A DNA stretch of 39,360 bases from Actinomycetota bacterium (GCA_947377725.1 CANCGX010000007.1:1-39360); one strand, 5' to 3'. Positions 15,300-23,621 are shown, counted from the stretch's first letter. The notes: generated by a model from the letters alone, not told the origin. Numbers and translations are program-made.

Positions 15300-17483
15300 A
15301 TGGCTCCAGAGCCAAAAGGTGGGCGCAAGCGCGCTACCAAAAAAACTGCAGCACGTTCGGCGAGCACATCTGAAGTAACTGACGTTCCAAAAGCGGAACC
15401 AGTTGAAACTATTGCTGAAGAAAAGCCAAAGCGCCAAACGAAAAAAGCTGCTGCAATTCCAGTTCCAGTTTTTCAAGCTGCGCCGATTACTGAAAAGCCA
15501 GCTCGCGCCACAAAGAAAGCAGCTCCTGCTGCCAAGAAGGTTGCGGCTCCTGCAGTATCCAAGCCTGTTGTTGAAAATTCAGATTCGAATGATGAATCAC
15601 CTGAAAGCGCAGAGCGCCGTCGTCGCCGTCGTGGTGGCCGTGGACGCCGTCGTCCGGGCGAACGCCCAGAAGGCGAAGATTCAACACAGGAAAACGAAGA
15701 TTCAAGCGAGACCACTTCGACAGAAGAAAGCTCTGAAACGGGTGGAACTCATCGTCGCCGCAGACGCCGTGCACGTGGCGCGGATGCAGACGGAAACGCT
15801 ACGGAAGAAATTATCGATGAAGATGGCGTAAAAACTGTTGTAAAGGTCCGCGAACCTCGCGAGCAGAAACAACGTGAAGATCGCCCAGATCGAAATGATC
15901 GCAACAACCGACGTGATCGTGGCAGAGATCGAAATGATCGCAACAACCGACGTGATCGCGAACCTCGTGATTTTGTGCGTCGTCGCGGAACAATCATCAC
16001 GGAAGGCGAATTCTTAGCGCGTCGTGAAAACGTTGATCGTATTATGTTGGTTCGCCAAACTGGCGATAGAACTCAAATTGCGGTTCTTGAAGACAAAATT
16101 ATGGTTGAGCATTACGTAAACCGAAATTCAAATATTTCCTACGTTGGAAACGTCTATCTAGGTAAAGTTCAAAACGTATTACCTTCGATGGAAGCAGCAT
16201 TCGTAGATATTGGCAAAGGCAGAAATGCTGTTCTTTACGCAGGTGAAGTTAACTGGGATGCAGCGGGCATGGCTGAAAGTGCCAATCGCAAGATTGAACA
16301 CGTACTCAAGACTGGCCAATCTGTTCTCGTACAAGTGACGAAAGATCCAATTGGACAGAAAGGTGCACGCCTTACAAGTCAGATTTCTTTGCCTGGTCGC
16401 TACCTTGTCTATGTTCCAAGTGGAGAGATGAGCGGAATTTCTCGCCGCCTTCCAGACCAAGAGCGTTCACGTCTTAAATCAATTCTTAAGGGCCTCGTAC
16501 CTGATGAAGCTGGCGTCATTGTGCGTACAGCATCTGAGGGAGCATCCGAAGAAGAACTTTCAAGTGATGTAAAGCGCCTTCAATCGCAATGGCAGGATAT
16601 TCAGGAGAAAGCTGAAAATCCAAGCACATCTGCCCCATCACTTCTCTACAGCGAACCAGATTTAACTGTCCGCGTTATCCGCGATATTTTCAATGAAGAT
16701 TTCCGCCAACTTTTGGTTCAAGGCGATCAAGCTTGGGATGACATCAACGAATATCTCGGCGCCATCGCTCCTGAATTAACTCAGAAGATTGAAAAGTGGG
16801 TCGGCCCACGCGATCTCTTTGCTGAACATAGAGTTGAAGAGCAACTTGCGAAAGCTTTCGACCGAAAAGTTTATTTGCCTTCAGGCGGATCACTTGTAAT
16901 CGATCGCACCGAAGCTATGGTTGTTATCGACGTCAACACCGGAAAATTTGTCGGTAAGGGCGGAAACCTGGAAGAGACTGTTACAAAGAACAACCTTGAA
17001 GCAGCAGAAGAAATTGCACGCCAACTACGTCTTCGTGACTTGGGAGGAATTGTTGTGATTGACTTCATCGATATGGCTCTTGAATCAAACCGTGATTTAG
17101 TTCTTCGTCGCCTTGTCGAAAGTTTGGGTCGCGATCGCACCAAGCATCAAGTTGCTGAAGTGACATCACTTGGACTCGTACAAATGACGCGTAAACGCAT
17201 TGGGCAAGGCCTCATTGAAGCATTCTCAACAACATGTGAGTCATGTGGTGGTCGCGGAATTCATATTCATAGCGAGCCAGTTCGCAAGGTCGCCCTAGAC
17301 AAGGACCTTGATGTTCGTGCGAGCGAATATATGGGTGCTTCGGCGGAGCCTGAGGAACCAGCAATGGATCAGACCCCAGTCGCCGTAGAAGCCAAAAATG
17401 AGGAAAATCCAGAGATTTCATCTCCAGCCCCTAAGCGCAAGCGTCGCCGGGCAGTCAGTACGGGGATAATTACGCCGGAATAA
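15300..17483 (+). CDS. rne: Ribonuclease E/G family endoribonuclease
   Basis: Single-strand specific endoribonuclease for rRNA and mRNA processing. The first 225 or so residues are a low-complexity extension: Ala/Lys-rich, then Arg/Gly, Glu/Ser and Asp/Arg/Asn tracts, including a perfect 13-residue tandem repeat beginning DRNDRNNRRDR. An S1-type RNA-binding domain follows (about 265–350), then the DNase I-like catalytic domain with metal ligands Asp544 (VVIDVNTGKF) and Asp588 (VVIDFIDM), and the zinc-link CESC at 646–649. The C-terminal tail ends in PKRKRRR. At 727 aa it resembles actinobacterial RNase E with an N-terminal rather than C-terminal scaffold. Start ATG has AAAGGA at 15285–15290 (9 nt). 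Confidence 0.93.
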   Translation: MAPEPKGGRKRATKKTAARSASTSEVTDVPKAEPVETIAEEKPKRQTKKAAAIPVPVFQAAPITEKPARATKKAAPAAKKVAAPAVSKPVVENSDSNDESPESAERRRRRRGGRGRRRPGERPEGEDSTQENEDSSETTSTEESSETGGTHRRRRRRARGADADGNATEEIIDEDGVKTVVKVREPREQKQREDRPDRNDRNNRRDRGRDRNDRNNRRDREPRDFVRRRGTIITEGEFLARRENVDRIMLVRQTGDRTQIAVLEDKIMVEHYVNRNSNISYVGNVYLGKVQNVLPSMEAAFVDIGKGRNAVLYAGEVNWDAAGMAESANRKIEHVLKTGQSVLVQVTKDPIGQKGARLTSQISLPGRYLVYVPSGEMSGISRRLPDQERSRLKSILKGLVPDEAGVIVRTASEGASEEELSSDVKRLQSQWQDIQEKAENPSTSAPSLLYSEPDLTVRVIRDIFNEDFRQLLVQGDQAWDDINEYLGAIAPELTQKIEKWVGPRDLFAEHRVEEQLAKAFDRKVYLPSGGSLVIDRTEAMVVIDVNTGKFVGKGGNLEETVTKNNLEAAEEIARQLRLRDLGGIVVIDFIDMALESNRDLVLRRLVESLGRDRTKHQVAEVTSLGLVQMTRKRIGQGLIEAFSTTCESCGGRGIHIHSEPVRKVALDKDLDVRASEYMGASAEPEEPAMDQTPVAVEAKNEENPEISSPAPKRKRRRAVSTGIITPE
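15887..15958 (+). repeat. Tandem 39-bp repeat inside the RNase E/G gene
   Basis: A 33-nt block starting AGATCGAAATGATCG at 15887 recurs identically at 15926, a 39-bp period (13 codons). It keeps the reading frame and encodes two Arg/Asp/Asn-rich units in the disordered N-terminal region. Confidence 0.9.
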
Positions 17484-17499
17484 CCTCCAATATCTCAGT

Positions 17500-17529
17500 T
17501 TGACCCTATGGGGCGGTCTTCCGTACCCT
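17500..17529 (+). promoter_or_regulatory. Candidate promoter of rplU-rpmA
   Basis: TTGACC (17500–17505) and TACCCT (17524–17529) are separated by 18 nt. Transcription would start near 17536 and give a 66-nt leader that contains the hairpin at 17543–17555. Confidence 0.55.
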
Positions 17530-17542
17530 TAGCCTCTGTTCA

Positions 17543-17555
17543 CGGCTGCAAGCCG
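17543..17555 (+). other. Hairpin in the rplU leader
   Basis: CGGCT-GCA-AGCCG is a perfect 5-bp stem with a 3-nt loop near the predicted 5' end of the rplU mRNA. Ribosomal protein leaders are often autoregulatory; I cannot match this one to a known family. Confidence 0.35.
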
Positions 17556-17601
17556 GCCAATGAATTTCATGAGTTCCATCAAAAGAAAAGTAGGGAAAAG
17601 T

Positions 17602-17910
17602 ATGTACGCGGTTGTTAAAGCTGGAGGTCGTCAAGAGAAGGTTGCCGTTGGCGACACAATCATTGTCGATCGTCTCGATGCAAAAATTGGCGCAACTGTG
17701 TCATTCCCTGCAGTTCTATTGGTAGATGGCGCAACAGTGACATCAGATCCAAAAGCACTTGCATCCGTAAAGGTTGCAGGCGAAGTTCTTGAAGAGACAA
17801 AGGGTCCAAAGATTGACATCCTTCGTTACAAGAACAAGACGGGCTATCGCCGTCGTCAAGGTTTTCGTGCGAGCTTGACCAAGGTCAAGATCACTGGAAT
17901 TAACAAGTAA
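17602..17910 (+). CDS. rplU: 50S ribosomal protein L21
   Basis: Large-subunit protein that binds 23S rRNA with L20. The sequence MYAVVKAGGRQEKVAVGD and the C-terminal KTGYRRRQGFRASLTKVKI are diagnostic. I place the start at ATG 17602 (102 aa, the normal length), because AGGGA at 17592–17596 precedes it and the family begins MYAVV; the upstream in-frame ATG at 17560 would add 14 untypical residues. It is followed after 23 nt by rpmA, the universal L21–L27 pair, and then obgE. Confidence 0.97.
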   Translation: MYAVVKAGGRQEKVAVGDTIIVDRLDAKIGATVSFPAVLLVDGATVTSDPKALASVKVAGEVLEETKGPKIDILRYKNKTGYRRRQGFRASLTKVKITGINK

Positions 17911-17933
17911 TCACCTAAGGGGGCGAATAAAAA

Positions 17934-18191
17934 ATGGCAAGTAAAAAAGGTGTCTCGTCTACCCGTAACGGTCGCGATTCAAATGCACAGTATCTCGGTA
18001 TCAAGCGTTTCGGCGGTCAGGTAGTTAAGAGCGGTGAGATTCTCGTTCGCCAACGCGGATCAGTTTTCCACCCAGGAGCAAATGTTGGCATCGGTAAAGA
18101 TGACACTTTGTTCGCTCTAGCTGCAGGTGCAGTTGAGTTCGGTCGCGCTCGCGGTCGCAAGGTAGTAAACATCGTTCCGGTAGTCGCTTAA
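17934..18191 (+). CDS. rpmA: 50S ribosomal protein L27
   Basis: L27 reaches the peptidyl-transferase centre with its N-terminal tail. The 85-aa sequence begins MASKKGVSSTRNGRDSNAQY, a standard N-terminus with no cleavable extension of the Firmicutes type, and holds the conserved KRFGGQVVKSGEILVRQRG block. AAGGGGG at 17917–17923 precedes the ATG by 10 nt. A strong terminator follows the gene. Confidence 0.97.
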   Translation: MASKKGVSSTRNGRDSNAQYLGIKRFGGQVVKSGEILVRQRGSVFHPGANVGIGKDDTLFALAAGAVEFGRARGRKVVNIVPVVA

Positions 18192-18207
18192 TAGCGGATA
18201 GTTTTAT

Positions 18208-18242
18208 GCGGGTCCGCGCTATGCGGACCCGCTATTTTTTTT
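18208..18242 (+). terminator. Strong intrinsic terminator after rpmA
   Basis: GCGGGTCCGC (18208–18217) and GCGGACCCGC (18223–18232) form a perfect 10-bp stem around GCTAT, followed by TATTTTTTTT. It should insulate rplU-rpmA from obgE, which therefore needs its own promoter in the next 40 nt. Confidence 0.95.
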
Positions 18243-18285
18243 CCAGAATAAAGTAATTTAATTGAGAGAAGACAAGGAGTGAGAA

Positions 18286-19755
18286 ATGACAACATTCGTT
18301 GATCGCGTAACGCTCCATGCCTCTGCAGGTAATGGCGGAGATGGATGCGTATCCATTCACCGTGAAAAATTTGTTCCACTTGGTGGTCCAGATGGCGGCA
18401 ACGGCGGACGCGGTGGAGACATCATTCTCGTCGTCGATTCAGGTGAAACAACACTTCTTGACTTCCACCATTCGCCACATCGCAAAGCTCTAAGTGCTCG
18501 CCCAGGTTATGGCGACTATTGCAACGGCGCTGATGGCGGAGATTTAATTTTATCTGTTCCAAATGGCACGGTTGTTAAAGATAGAGAAGGAAATATTCTT
18601 GCGGATTTAGTTGGAACTGGAACACGTTTCATTGCTGCACAAGGCGGCAAGGGCGGACTGGGCAATGCAGGACTTGCTTCACGTAAGCGCCGTGCTCCTG
18701 GTTTTGCACTTAAAGGTGAGCCAGGCGAAGAACGCACGCTAATTCTTGAACTTAAAAGCGTTGCAGATATCGGTTTAATCGGTTTCCCAAGTGCTGGAAA
18801 GTCATCATTGGTTGCAGCGATATCGGCTGCTCGCCCAAAGATTGCGGATTATCCGTTCACAACACTGGTGCCAAACCTTGGCGTAGTTCAAGCAGGAGAA
18901 ACTCGATTTACTGTTGCGGATGTTCCTGGATTGATTCCTGGAGCATCTCAAGGCAAGGGCCTTGGACTTGAATTCTTGCGTCACGTAGAACGTTGTGCGG
19001 CGCTAGTTCATGTACTTGACTGCGGAACTCTCGAAACAGATCGTGATCCCATAAAGGATTTCGACGTCATCGAAGAAGAACTTTCACATTACGGTGGCTT
19101 AGCTGATCGCCCAAGAATTATTGCTTTGAACAAGATCGATTTGCCAGACGGTAAGACGATGGCAGATATGGTCCAATCAACTCTCGAAGCTCGAGGGTTT
19201 GAGGTTTACCAAATTTCCGCTGCAGCACGCATGGGATTGCAAGAACTTACTTATGCAATGGCGAGAATAATTCAAGAGTATAGAAAGCAAGAAGCGAAGG
19301 AAGAAAAAGTTCGAATTGTTCTTCGCCCAACTCCCGTCAATGATGGTGGCTTCACTGTCACTGCTAATGCCGACGGATCATTCTCTGTAACAGGTAATAA
19401 GCCAGAACGTTTCGTACGCCAAACAGATTTCGGCAATGCAGAGGCTATTGGTTACCTTGCTGATCGCTTGGCGCAACTTGGTGTCGAACGCGCACTATTC
19501 AAAGCAGGTGCAAAAGCTAAAGATGAAGTCCGTATTGGACAAGGCGATAGCGCCGTCATCTTTGATTGGGAGCCAACTATCGAAGCTGGAGCTGAACTTC
19601 TTGCTGGTCCACGAGGTAGCGATCTTCGGATCGAATCTCCATGGGCCGGTCGATATGTTGAAGATAAAGTTGATGTGTTGAATGAAGATGAAATTCAATC
19701 GCAATGGGAATACAACGTTGCCGATCCTCATACTCCTCGAATCGACGAGAACTAG
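18286..19755 (+). CDS. obgE: GTPase ObgE/CgtA
   Basis: Essential ribosome-assembly GTPase that also responds to ppGpp. The glycine-rich Obg domain occupies about 1–158 (FVDRVTLHASAGNGGDGC at the start). The G domain has Walker A GFPSAGKSS at 166–174, DVPGLIPGA as the G3 region and NKID at 282–285. An OCT domain follows at about 350–432, as usual for the high-GC Gram-positive subfamily, with a 50-residue acidic tail. Length 489 aa. ATG has AAGGAG at 18274–18279, 6 nt spacing. It lies after the rpmA terminator and 9 nt before proB. Confidence 0.97.
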   Translation: MTTFVDRVTLHASAGNGGDGCVSIHREKFVPLGGPDGGNGGRGGDIILVVDSGETTLLDFHHSPHRKALSARPGYGDYCNGADGGDLILSVPNGTVVKDREGNILADLVGTGTRFIAAQGGKGGLGNAGLASRKRRAPGFALKGEPGEERTLILELKSVADIGLIGFPSAGKSSLVAAISAARPKIADYPFTTLVPNLGVVQAGETRFTVADVPGLIPGASQGKGLGLEFLRHVERCAALVHVLDCGTLETDRDPIKDFDVIEEELSHYGGLADRPRIIALNKIDLPDGKTMADMVQSTLEARGFEVYQISAAARMGLQELTYAMARIIQEYRKQEAKEEKVRIVLRPTPVNDGGFTVTANADGSFSVTGNKPERFVRQTDFGNAEAIGYLADRLAQLGVERALFKAGAKAKDEVRIGQGDSAVIFDWEPTIEAGAELLAGPRGSDLRIESPWAGRYVEDKVDVLNEDEIQSQWEYNVADPHTPRIDEN

Positions 19756-19764
19756 GAAGCAAAC

Positions 19765-20880
19765 GTGAAGCGCAATCAGATTAACAGTGCAGAACGTGTT
19801 GTTATCAAGATTGGATCTTCCACCCTTACGGGTAAGGCTGGAGAGCAGCTGGATAAAAAGAACGTAGATTCAATCGTTGACATCGTCGCATCACTGCGCG
19901 CTGCGGGTAAAGAAGTTCTCCTCGTTTCATCTGGTGCAATCGCTGCGGGTCTTGCTCCTCTTGGAATGACTGTTCGACCTAAGGATTTGGCCACACAGCA
20001 AGCTGCCGCATCCGTTGGACAAGGCTTATTGATTTCCTATTACAACGAAGCGTTCACGAGACACTCTTTATTGTCTTCACAAGTACTTCTCACCATCGAT
20101 GATGTTGTCCGCCGAGCTCATTACCAAAATGCACAGAGAACTCTTTTCAAGTTGTTGCAACTTGGTGTTGTGCCAATCATTAATGAAAACGACACTGTGG
20201 GAGTTCAAGAAATTCGCTTCGGAGATAACGATCGACTAGCTGCCTTGGTTTCACATTTGATAGGTGCAGATTTACTTGTTCTGGTCACAGATATTGATGG
20301 ACTTTATGACGCGCCTCCATCGAATGCTGGTGCAAAGAGAGTTAGCGATGTTCCTGACATTTCGCTTCTTGCAAACGTTCAAATTGGTGGTGTTGGAAGT
20401 TCCGGCGTTGGTAGCGGCGGGATGGTGACTAAAATTGATGCTGCACGAATCGCAACTGGCGCAGGAGTCTCCATGTTGCTCACATCTTTGGAAAAACTAA
20501 GCAACGCCCTTAATGGTGAAGATGAAGGAACTTTCTTTGAAGCCGTAGCTGATCGAAAATCTTCACGTTTACTCTGGTTAGCTCATGCATCGACCCCAAG
20601 TGGCAAAATCATTATCGATGATGGCGCGGTGACTGCGCTCAAGGAACGGGGTGTTTCACTTCTTCCTGCAGGCGTTCGAAACGTTGAGGGTGAATTTATT
20701 GCAGGGGATACCGTTGAGCTTGTGTCACTCCAAGGTGTAGTTATTGCACGTGGTTTAGTGGCGTTTGATTCAGTTGAAATTCCGAAAATGATTGGAAAGT
20801 CCACCAAAGAACTTGCTCAAACATTTGGACCTGAATATGAACGTGAACTCGTGCATCGAGATGATTTGGTATTGCTTTAG
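19765..20880 (+). CDS. proB: Glutamate 5-kinase
   Basis: First step of proline synthesis, phosphorylating glutamate; feedback inhibited by proline in known enzymes. The amino-acid kinase domain starts with VVIKIGSSTLTG and includes VSSGAIAAG and the IINENDTVGVQEIRFGDND block (about 134–153). A C-terminal PUA domain (about 275–355, SGKIIIDDGAVTALKERG…) is present, giving the full 371-aa form. GTG start at 19765 uses AGGAAG at 19754–19759, which overlaps the obgE stop. Its 3' end overlaps the convergent serine hydrolase gene by 4 nt, and its usual partner proA is displaced 1.2 kb downstream. Confidence 0.96.
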   Translation: MKRNQINSAERVVIKIGSSTLTGKAGEQLDKKNVDSIVDIVASLRAAGKEVLLVSSGAIAAGLAPLGMTVRPKDLATQQAAASVGQGLLISYYNEAFTRHSLLSSQVLLTIDDVVRRAHYQNAQRTLFKLLQLGVVPIINENDTVGVQEIRFGDNDRLAALVSHLIGADLLVLVTDIDGLYDAPPSNAGAKRVSDVPDISLLANVQIGGVGSSGVGSGGMVTKIDAARIATGAGVSMLLTSLEKLSNALNGEDEGTFFEAVADRKSSRLLWLAHASTPSGKIIIDDGAVTALKERGVSLLPAGVRNVEGEFIAGDTVELVSLQGVVIARGLVAFDSVEIPKMIGKSTKELAQTFGPEYERELVHRDDLVLL

Positions 20881-22016
20881 TACTTAGCAATTCCCATCAT
20901 CACTTTTGCCGTTGGTTTTCCTAAATCGAGCCCTGTAGGAACATCGCTTAACTTCACAATGACTGTGCGAGTAGAGCGATCGATAAAGACATATTGACCG
21001 TGAAGGCCGTCCATCATGTCTATTCCATCGTACGGGTGCCAGGTGTAGGCGCTGTAACCCCACCCTTCAAGCTGTTCAACGGAGGTGCTCATTCTCTTGA
21101 TCCAAGTGAGGTCGAGAACTTTGGTGTTTCCGACCATTCCATTGTTCATCAACATCAATCCAACTTTTGCATAATCTTCAGCTGCAGCGTTGAAACAGCA
21201 GAAGGTCTTTTCAATTCCGCCAACGTGGTCAACATTCCATGTCGCCGACGTAAGAGCACCAACTGGTTGCCAAACATTTTTCGAGAAATATTCGCTGATG
21301 GACATGCCTGTAACTTTTTTAATTATCATCCCGATGAGTTGGGGATCGACGCTTCGGTACAAACCTTTGGAACCCGGTTCAAAAGCCATCTTTCGGTTGT
21401 GTTTAACGAACCAGTTCATATCGGTTGTTGCATACATTTGCGCAATTCCAACGCCCCAGCCTTGAGGACCGGTTGGATAATTGTCGCTGACACCAACTCC
21501 ACTGCGCATATCAAGTAGATCCTTGACTGTGACACGGTCGAAAGACGTTCCTGTTTTATATTCGGGGAAAAAGTCTACAAATTTATCGCTCTCTTTAATT
21601 TTACCCGCAGCGACAAGTTGTCCGACCATAATAGATGTCATCGTTTTACCGACTGAATACGAAGGAAGTTTTGTCGTGGGTGTAAATCCATCACGGTAAT
21701 ACTGGTACGTCAGCACGCCATTTCTTAAGACCAGAAAAACATTTGTATGCGAACCGTCAAGAAATTCTTGCCATGGAACTTGTTTGCCTTGCCAATCAAC
21801 GGTGGCCGGCATCTTCTCATTTGCCGTTGCCAAAGTAATTGGATTACTAGACGGCGCAATTACGTGAGCGGGCATCAAATCTGGAGTCTTTGACGCAGGA
21901 GCCAATCCCAGGCGGACTGATTGATAAGGATTTGGATAGTGGATTACTAGCGTTACGCCCCACAGAGCAAAGTAGAGAACAAATACCGTGACAAGGAATT
22001 TACGCAGCAATTTCAT
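20877..22016 (-). CDS. Membrane-anchored serine hydrolase, beta-lactamase class C / 6-aminohexanoate-dimer hydrolase-like
   Basis: Predicted serine hydrolase of the beta-lactamase-like fold, held outside the membrane by an N-terminal hydrophobic anchor (about 7–26; no lipobox cysteine). The nucleophile motif SxxK is SVGK at 121–124 in SYSVGKTMTSIM. The usual YxN motif appears as YRS at 220–222, with Tyr220 the probable general base. LHGQYVFIDRSTR (338–350) resembles the HGQ-type third motif of NylB-like hydrolases. Length 379 aa. The natural substrate cannot be told from sequence; esterases, amidases and D-peptidases share this fold. It lies on the opposite strand between proB and proA, converging on proB and diverging from proA with overlapping promoter space. 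Confidence 0.85.
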   Translation of the reverse strand: MKLLRKFLVTVFVLYFALWGVTLVIHYPNPYQSVRLGLAPASKTPDLMPAHVIAPSSNPITLATANEKMPATVDWQGKQVPWQEFLDGSHTNVFLVLRNGVLTYQYYRDGFTPTTKLPSYSVGKTMTSIMVGQLVAAGKIKESDKFVDFFPEYKTGTSFDRVTVKDLLDMRSGVGVSDNYPTGPQGWGVGIAQMYATTDMNWFVKHNRKMAFEPGSKGLYRSVDPQLIGMIIKKVTGMSISEYFSKNVWQPVGALTSATWNVDHVGGIEKTFCCFNAAAEDYAKVGLMLMNNGMVGNTKVLDLTWIKRMSTSVEQLEGWGYSAYTWHPYDGIDMMDGLHGQYVFIDRSTRTVIVKLSDVPTGLDLGKPTAKVMMGIAKY

Positions 22017-22021
22017 AAGAG

Positions 22022-22027
22022 AGATTA
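22022..22027 (-). promoter_or_regulatory. Candidate -10 box of the serine hydrolase gene
   Basis: On the minus strand TAATCT lies 5 nt before the ATG (22016), with no Shine-Dalgarno, suggesting a leaderless or near-leaderless mRNA. It sits 7 nt from the proA -10 box on the other strand, so the two promoters must compete or be co-regulated. Confidence 0.45.
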
Positions 22028-22034
22028 TTGCCCT

Positions 22035-22040
22035 TAGGCT
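22035..22040 (+). promoter_or_regulatory. Leaderless promoter -10 box of proA
   Basis: TAGGCT is exactly 6 nt before the proA ATG at 22047, and no Shine-Dalgarno is present. A weak TTCATA lies at the -35 position (22012–22017). Confidence 0.6.
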
Positions 22041-22046
22041 TACACA

Positions 22047-23312
22047 ATGGAAGCAACCACGGTCGTAGGAAACTTGGCAGACCTAGCCCGAGTCGCTGCC
22101 CGCACTCTTATTTCTGCATCCGCCGCTGACCGGATCGCTGTCGTTCACAAAATTGCCGACGCGCTCGTAGCCAATTCGTCCCGGATCTTGGCTGCAAATC
22201 AAGAGGATCTGGATCGAGCCAAAGATTCTGGAATGCAAAGTTCAATGGTTGATCGTTTGCTGTTGAACACAGAGCGTATTTTGGGGATGGCCAATGGTGC
22301 TCACCAAGTCGCAGATTTGCCGGACCCACTGAATAGAGTTTTGAGCGAACGGACCCTCGAGAATGGGTTGCACCTAAAACAGGTAAGTGTTCCCTTTGGT
22401 GTTGTTGGAATGGTTTATGAAGCAAGGCCGAATGTCACTGTCGATGCAGCTGCAATCCTTTTGAAGTCTGGAAACTCAGCAATGCTTCGAGGATCGTCGA
22501 GCGCAGCATCTTCAAATGCAGTGCTCATCGACATCATGAGAGAAGTCCTCGCTGAGAGCGCAATATCTCCAGATGTAATTCAAAACGTTCCTTCAGATGA
22601 TCGATCGACCGTAGCCGCACTTCTCCATGCTCGCGGAAAAGTTGATCTCGTAATTCCACGGGGAAGCGCTGAATTAATTAGACGCGTCGTTGATGATTCT
22701 TCGGTTCCAACAATCGAAACTGGAGCAGGCGTTTGCCATGTGTATGTTGATGAGTTTGCTGATTTAGAAAAAGCACTTCCAATTTTGATGAATTCAAAGA
22801 CGCATCGGCCAAGTGTTTGCAACGCCGCTGAGACATTGTTAGTGCATGCTGCTGTTGCAGATGCATTTGTTCCCGTTGCACTAAAGGCGCTTCACGGTGC
22901 TGGGGTTAAAATCCACGGCGATGATTCGATTAGAAAAATTGCAGAATCTGAAAAGATCTCGATTGAGTCAGCCACGGAAGAAAATTGGTGCACCGAATAT
23001 AATTCTCTGGAAATGAATGTGGCTGTGGTTCCATCATTGGTAGCTGCCGCTGATCACATCCAGAAATATGGAACTCAGCACACCGAAGCAATTGTCACTG
23101 AAAATGTAGAGCGGGCAAATCAATTCATTGCGCTATCGGATTGTGCAGCAGTGATGGTCAATGCATCGACGAGATTTACCGATGGCGAGCAGATGGGTTT
23201 TGGAGCCGAGATTGGAATCTCGAATCAAAAGCTGCATGCCAGAGGGCCTATGGGGCTTGAACAAATGACGACCACAACTTGGATTGTGTGGGGCACTGGG
23301 CAAATCCGATAA
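22047..23312 (+). CDS. proA: Gamma-glutamyl phosphate reductase
   Basis: NADPH-dependent second step of proline synthesis, turning glutamyl phosphate into glutamate semialdehyde. An aldehyde dehydrogenase-fold protein of 421 aa. The catalytic cysteine is Cys258 in RPSVCNAAETLL; VPFGVVGMVYEARPNVTVDAA and the C-terminal LHARGPMGLEQMTTTTWIVWGTGQIR are diagnostic. It is expressed from its own leaderless promoter because the serine hydrolase gene separates it from proB. The stop TAA overlaps the gatC -10 box. Confidence 0.96.
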   Translation: MEATTVVGNLADLARVAARTLISASAADRIAVVHKIADALVANSSRILAANQEDLDRAKDSGMQSSMVDRLLLNTERILGMANGAHQVADLPDPLNRVLSERTLENGLHLKQVSVPFGVVGMVYEARPNVTVDAAAILLKSGNSAMLRGSSSAASSNAVLIDIMREVLAESAISPDVIQNVPSDDRSTVAALLHARGKVDLVIPRGSAELIRRVVDDSSVPTIETGAGVCHVYVDEFADLEKALPILMNSKTHRPSVCNAAETLLVHAAVADAFVPVALKALHGAGVKIHGDDSIRKIAESEKISIESATEENWCTEYNSLEMNVAVVPSLVAAADHIQKYGTQHTEAIVTENVERANQFIALSDCAAVMVNASTRFTDGEQMGFGAEIGISNQKLHARGPMGLEQMTTTTWIVWGTGQIR

Positions 23313-23315
23313 GGT
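23310..23315 (+). promoter_or_regulatory. Leaderless promoter -10 box of gatC, overlapping the proA stop
   Basis: TAAGGT lies exactly 6 nt before the gatC ATG at 23322. Its first three bases are the proA stop codon. There is no Shine-Dalgarno before gatC. Confidence 0.5.
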
Positions 23316-23321
23316 TCGGGC

Positions 23322-23621
23322 ATGGCCGCAATCTCACGTGACGAAGTTGCTCACCTTGCGCGTCTAGCTCGCATCGAAATGAGTTCCGAGGAACTCGACC
23401 ATCTAGCATCCGAATTGGATCAGATTCTTCATGCGGTAGATCGCGTTCAAGAAGCAGCAAAAGACGATGTCCCTCCGACCTCACATCCACTTCCATTGAA
23501 GAATGTGACTCGCCCAGATGTCGTAATCCCTTCGCTCTCACCCGAGGATGCGCTCTCTGGTGCTCCAGCATCGGATGAACAACGATTCAAGGTTCCTCAG
23601 ATTCTGGGTGATGCCGAATGA
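23322..23621 (+). CDS. gatC: Asp-tRNA(Asn)/Glu-tRNA(Gln) amidotransferase subunit C
   Basis: Small structural subunit (99 aa) that clamps GatA and GatB. The start SRDEVAHLARLARIEMSSEEL and the C-terminal RFKVPQILGDAE are typical. It overlaps gatA by 4 nt (ATGA), giving coupled synthesis of the three subunits. Presence of gatCAB means this organism makes Gln-tRNA, and possibly Asn-tRNA, by transamidation. Confidence 0.95.
   Translation: MAAISRDEVAHLARLARIEMSSEELDHLASELDQILHAVDRVQEAAKDDVPPTSHPLPLKNVTRPDVVIPSLSPEDALSGAPASDEQRFKVPQILGDAE

Noticed and set aside
15887..15958. CRISPR-like or minisatellite array
   Set aside because: Only two units, in frame inside the RNase E coding sequence, with no spacers.
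17560..17601. Longer rplU start at ATG 17560
   Set aside because: It adds 14 residues absent from the L21 family, and the ATG at 17602 has a better ribosome binding site and the canonical MYAVV start.
20994..21518. 174-aa plus-strand ORF antisense to the serine hydrolase
   Set aside because: The minus-strand frame has clear catalytic motifs and a membrane anchor; the plus frame has no recognisable features.
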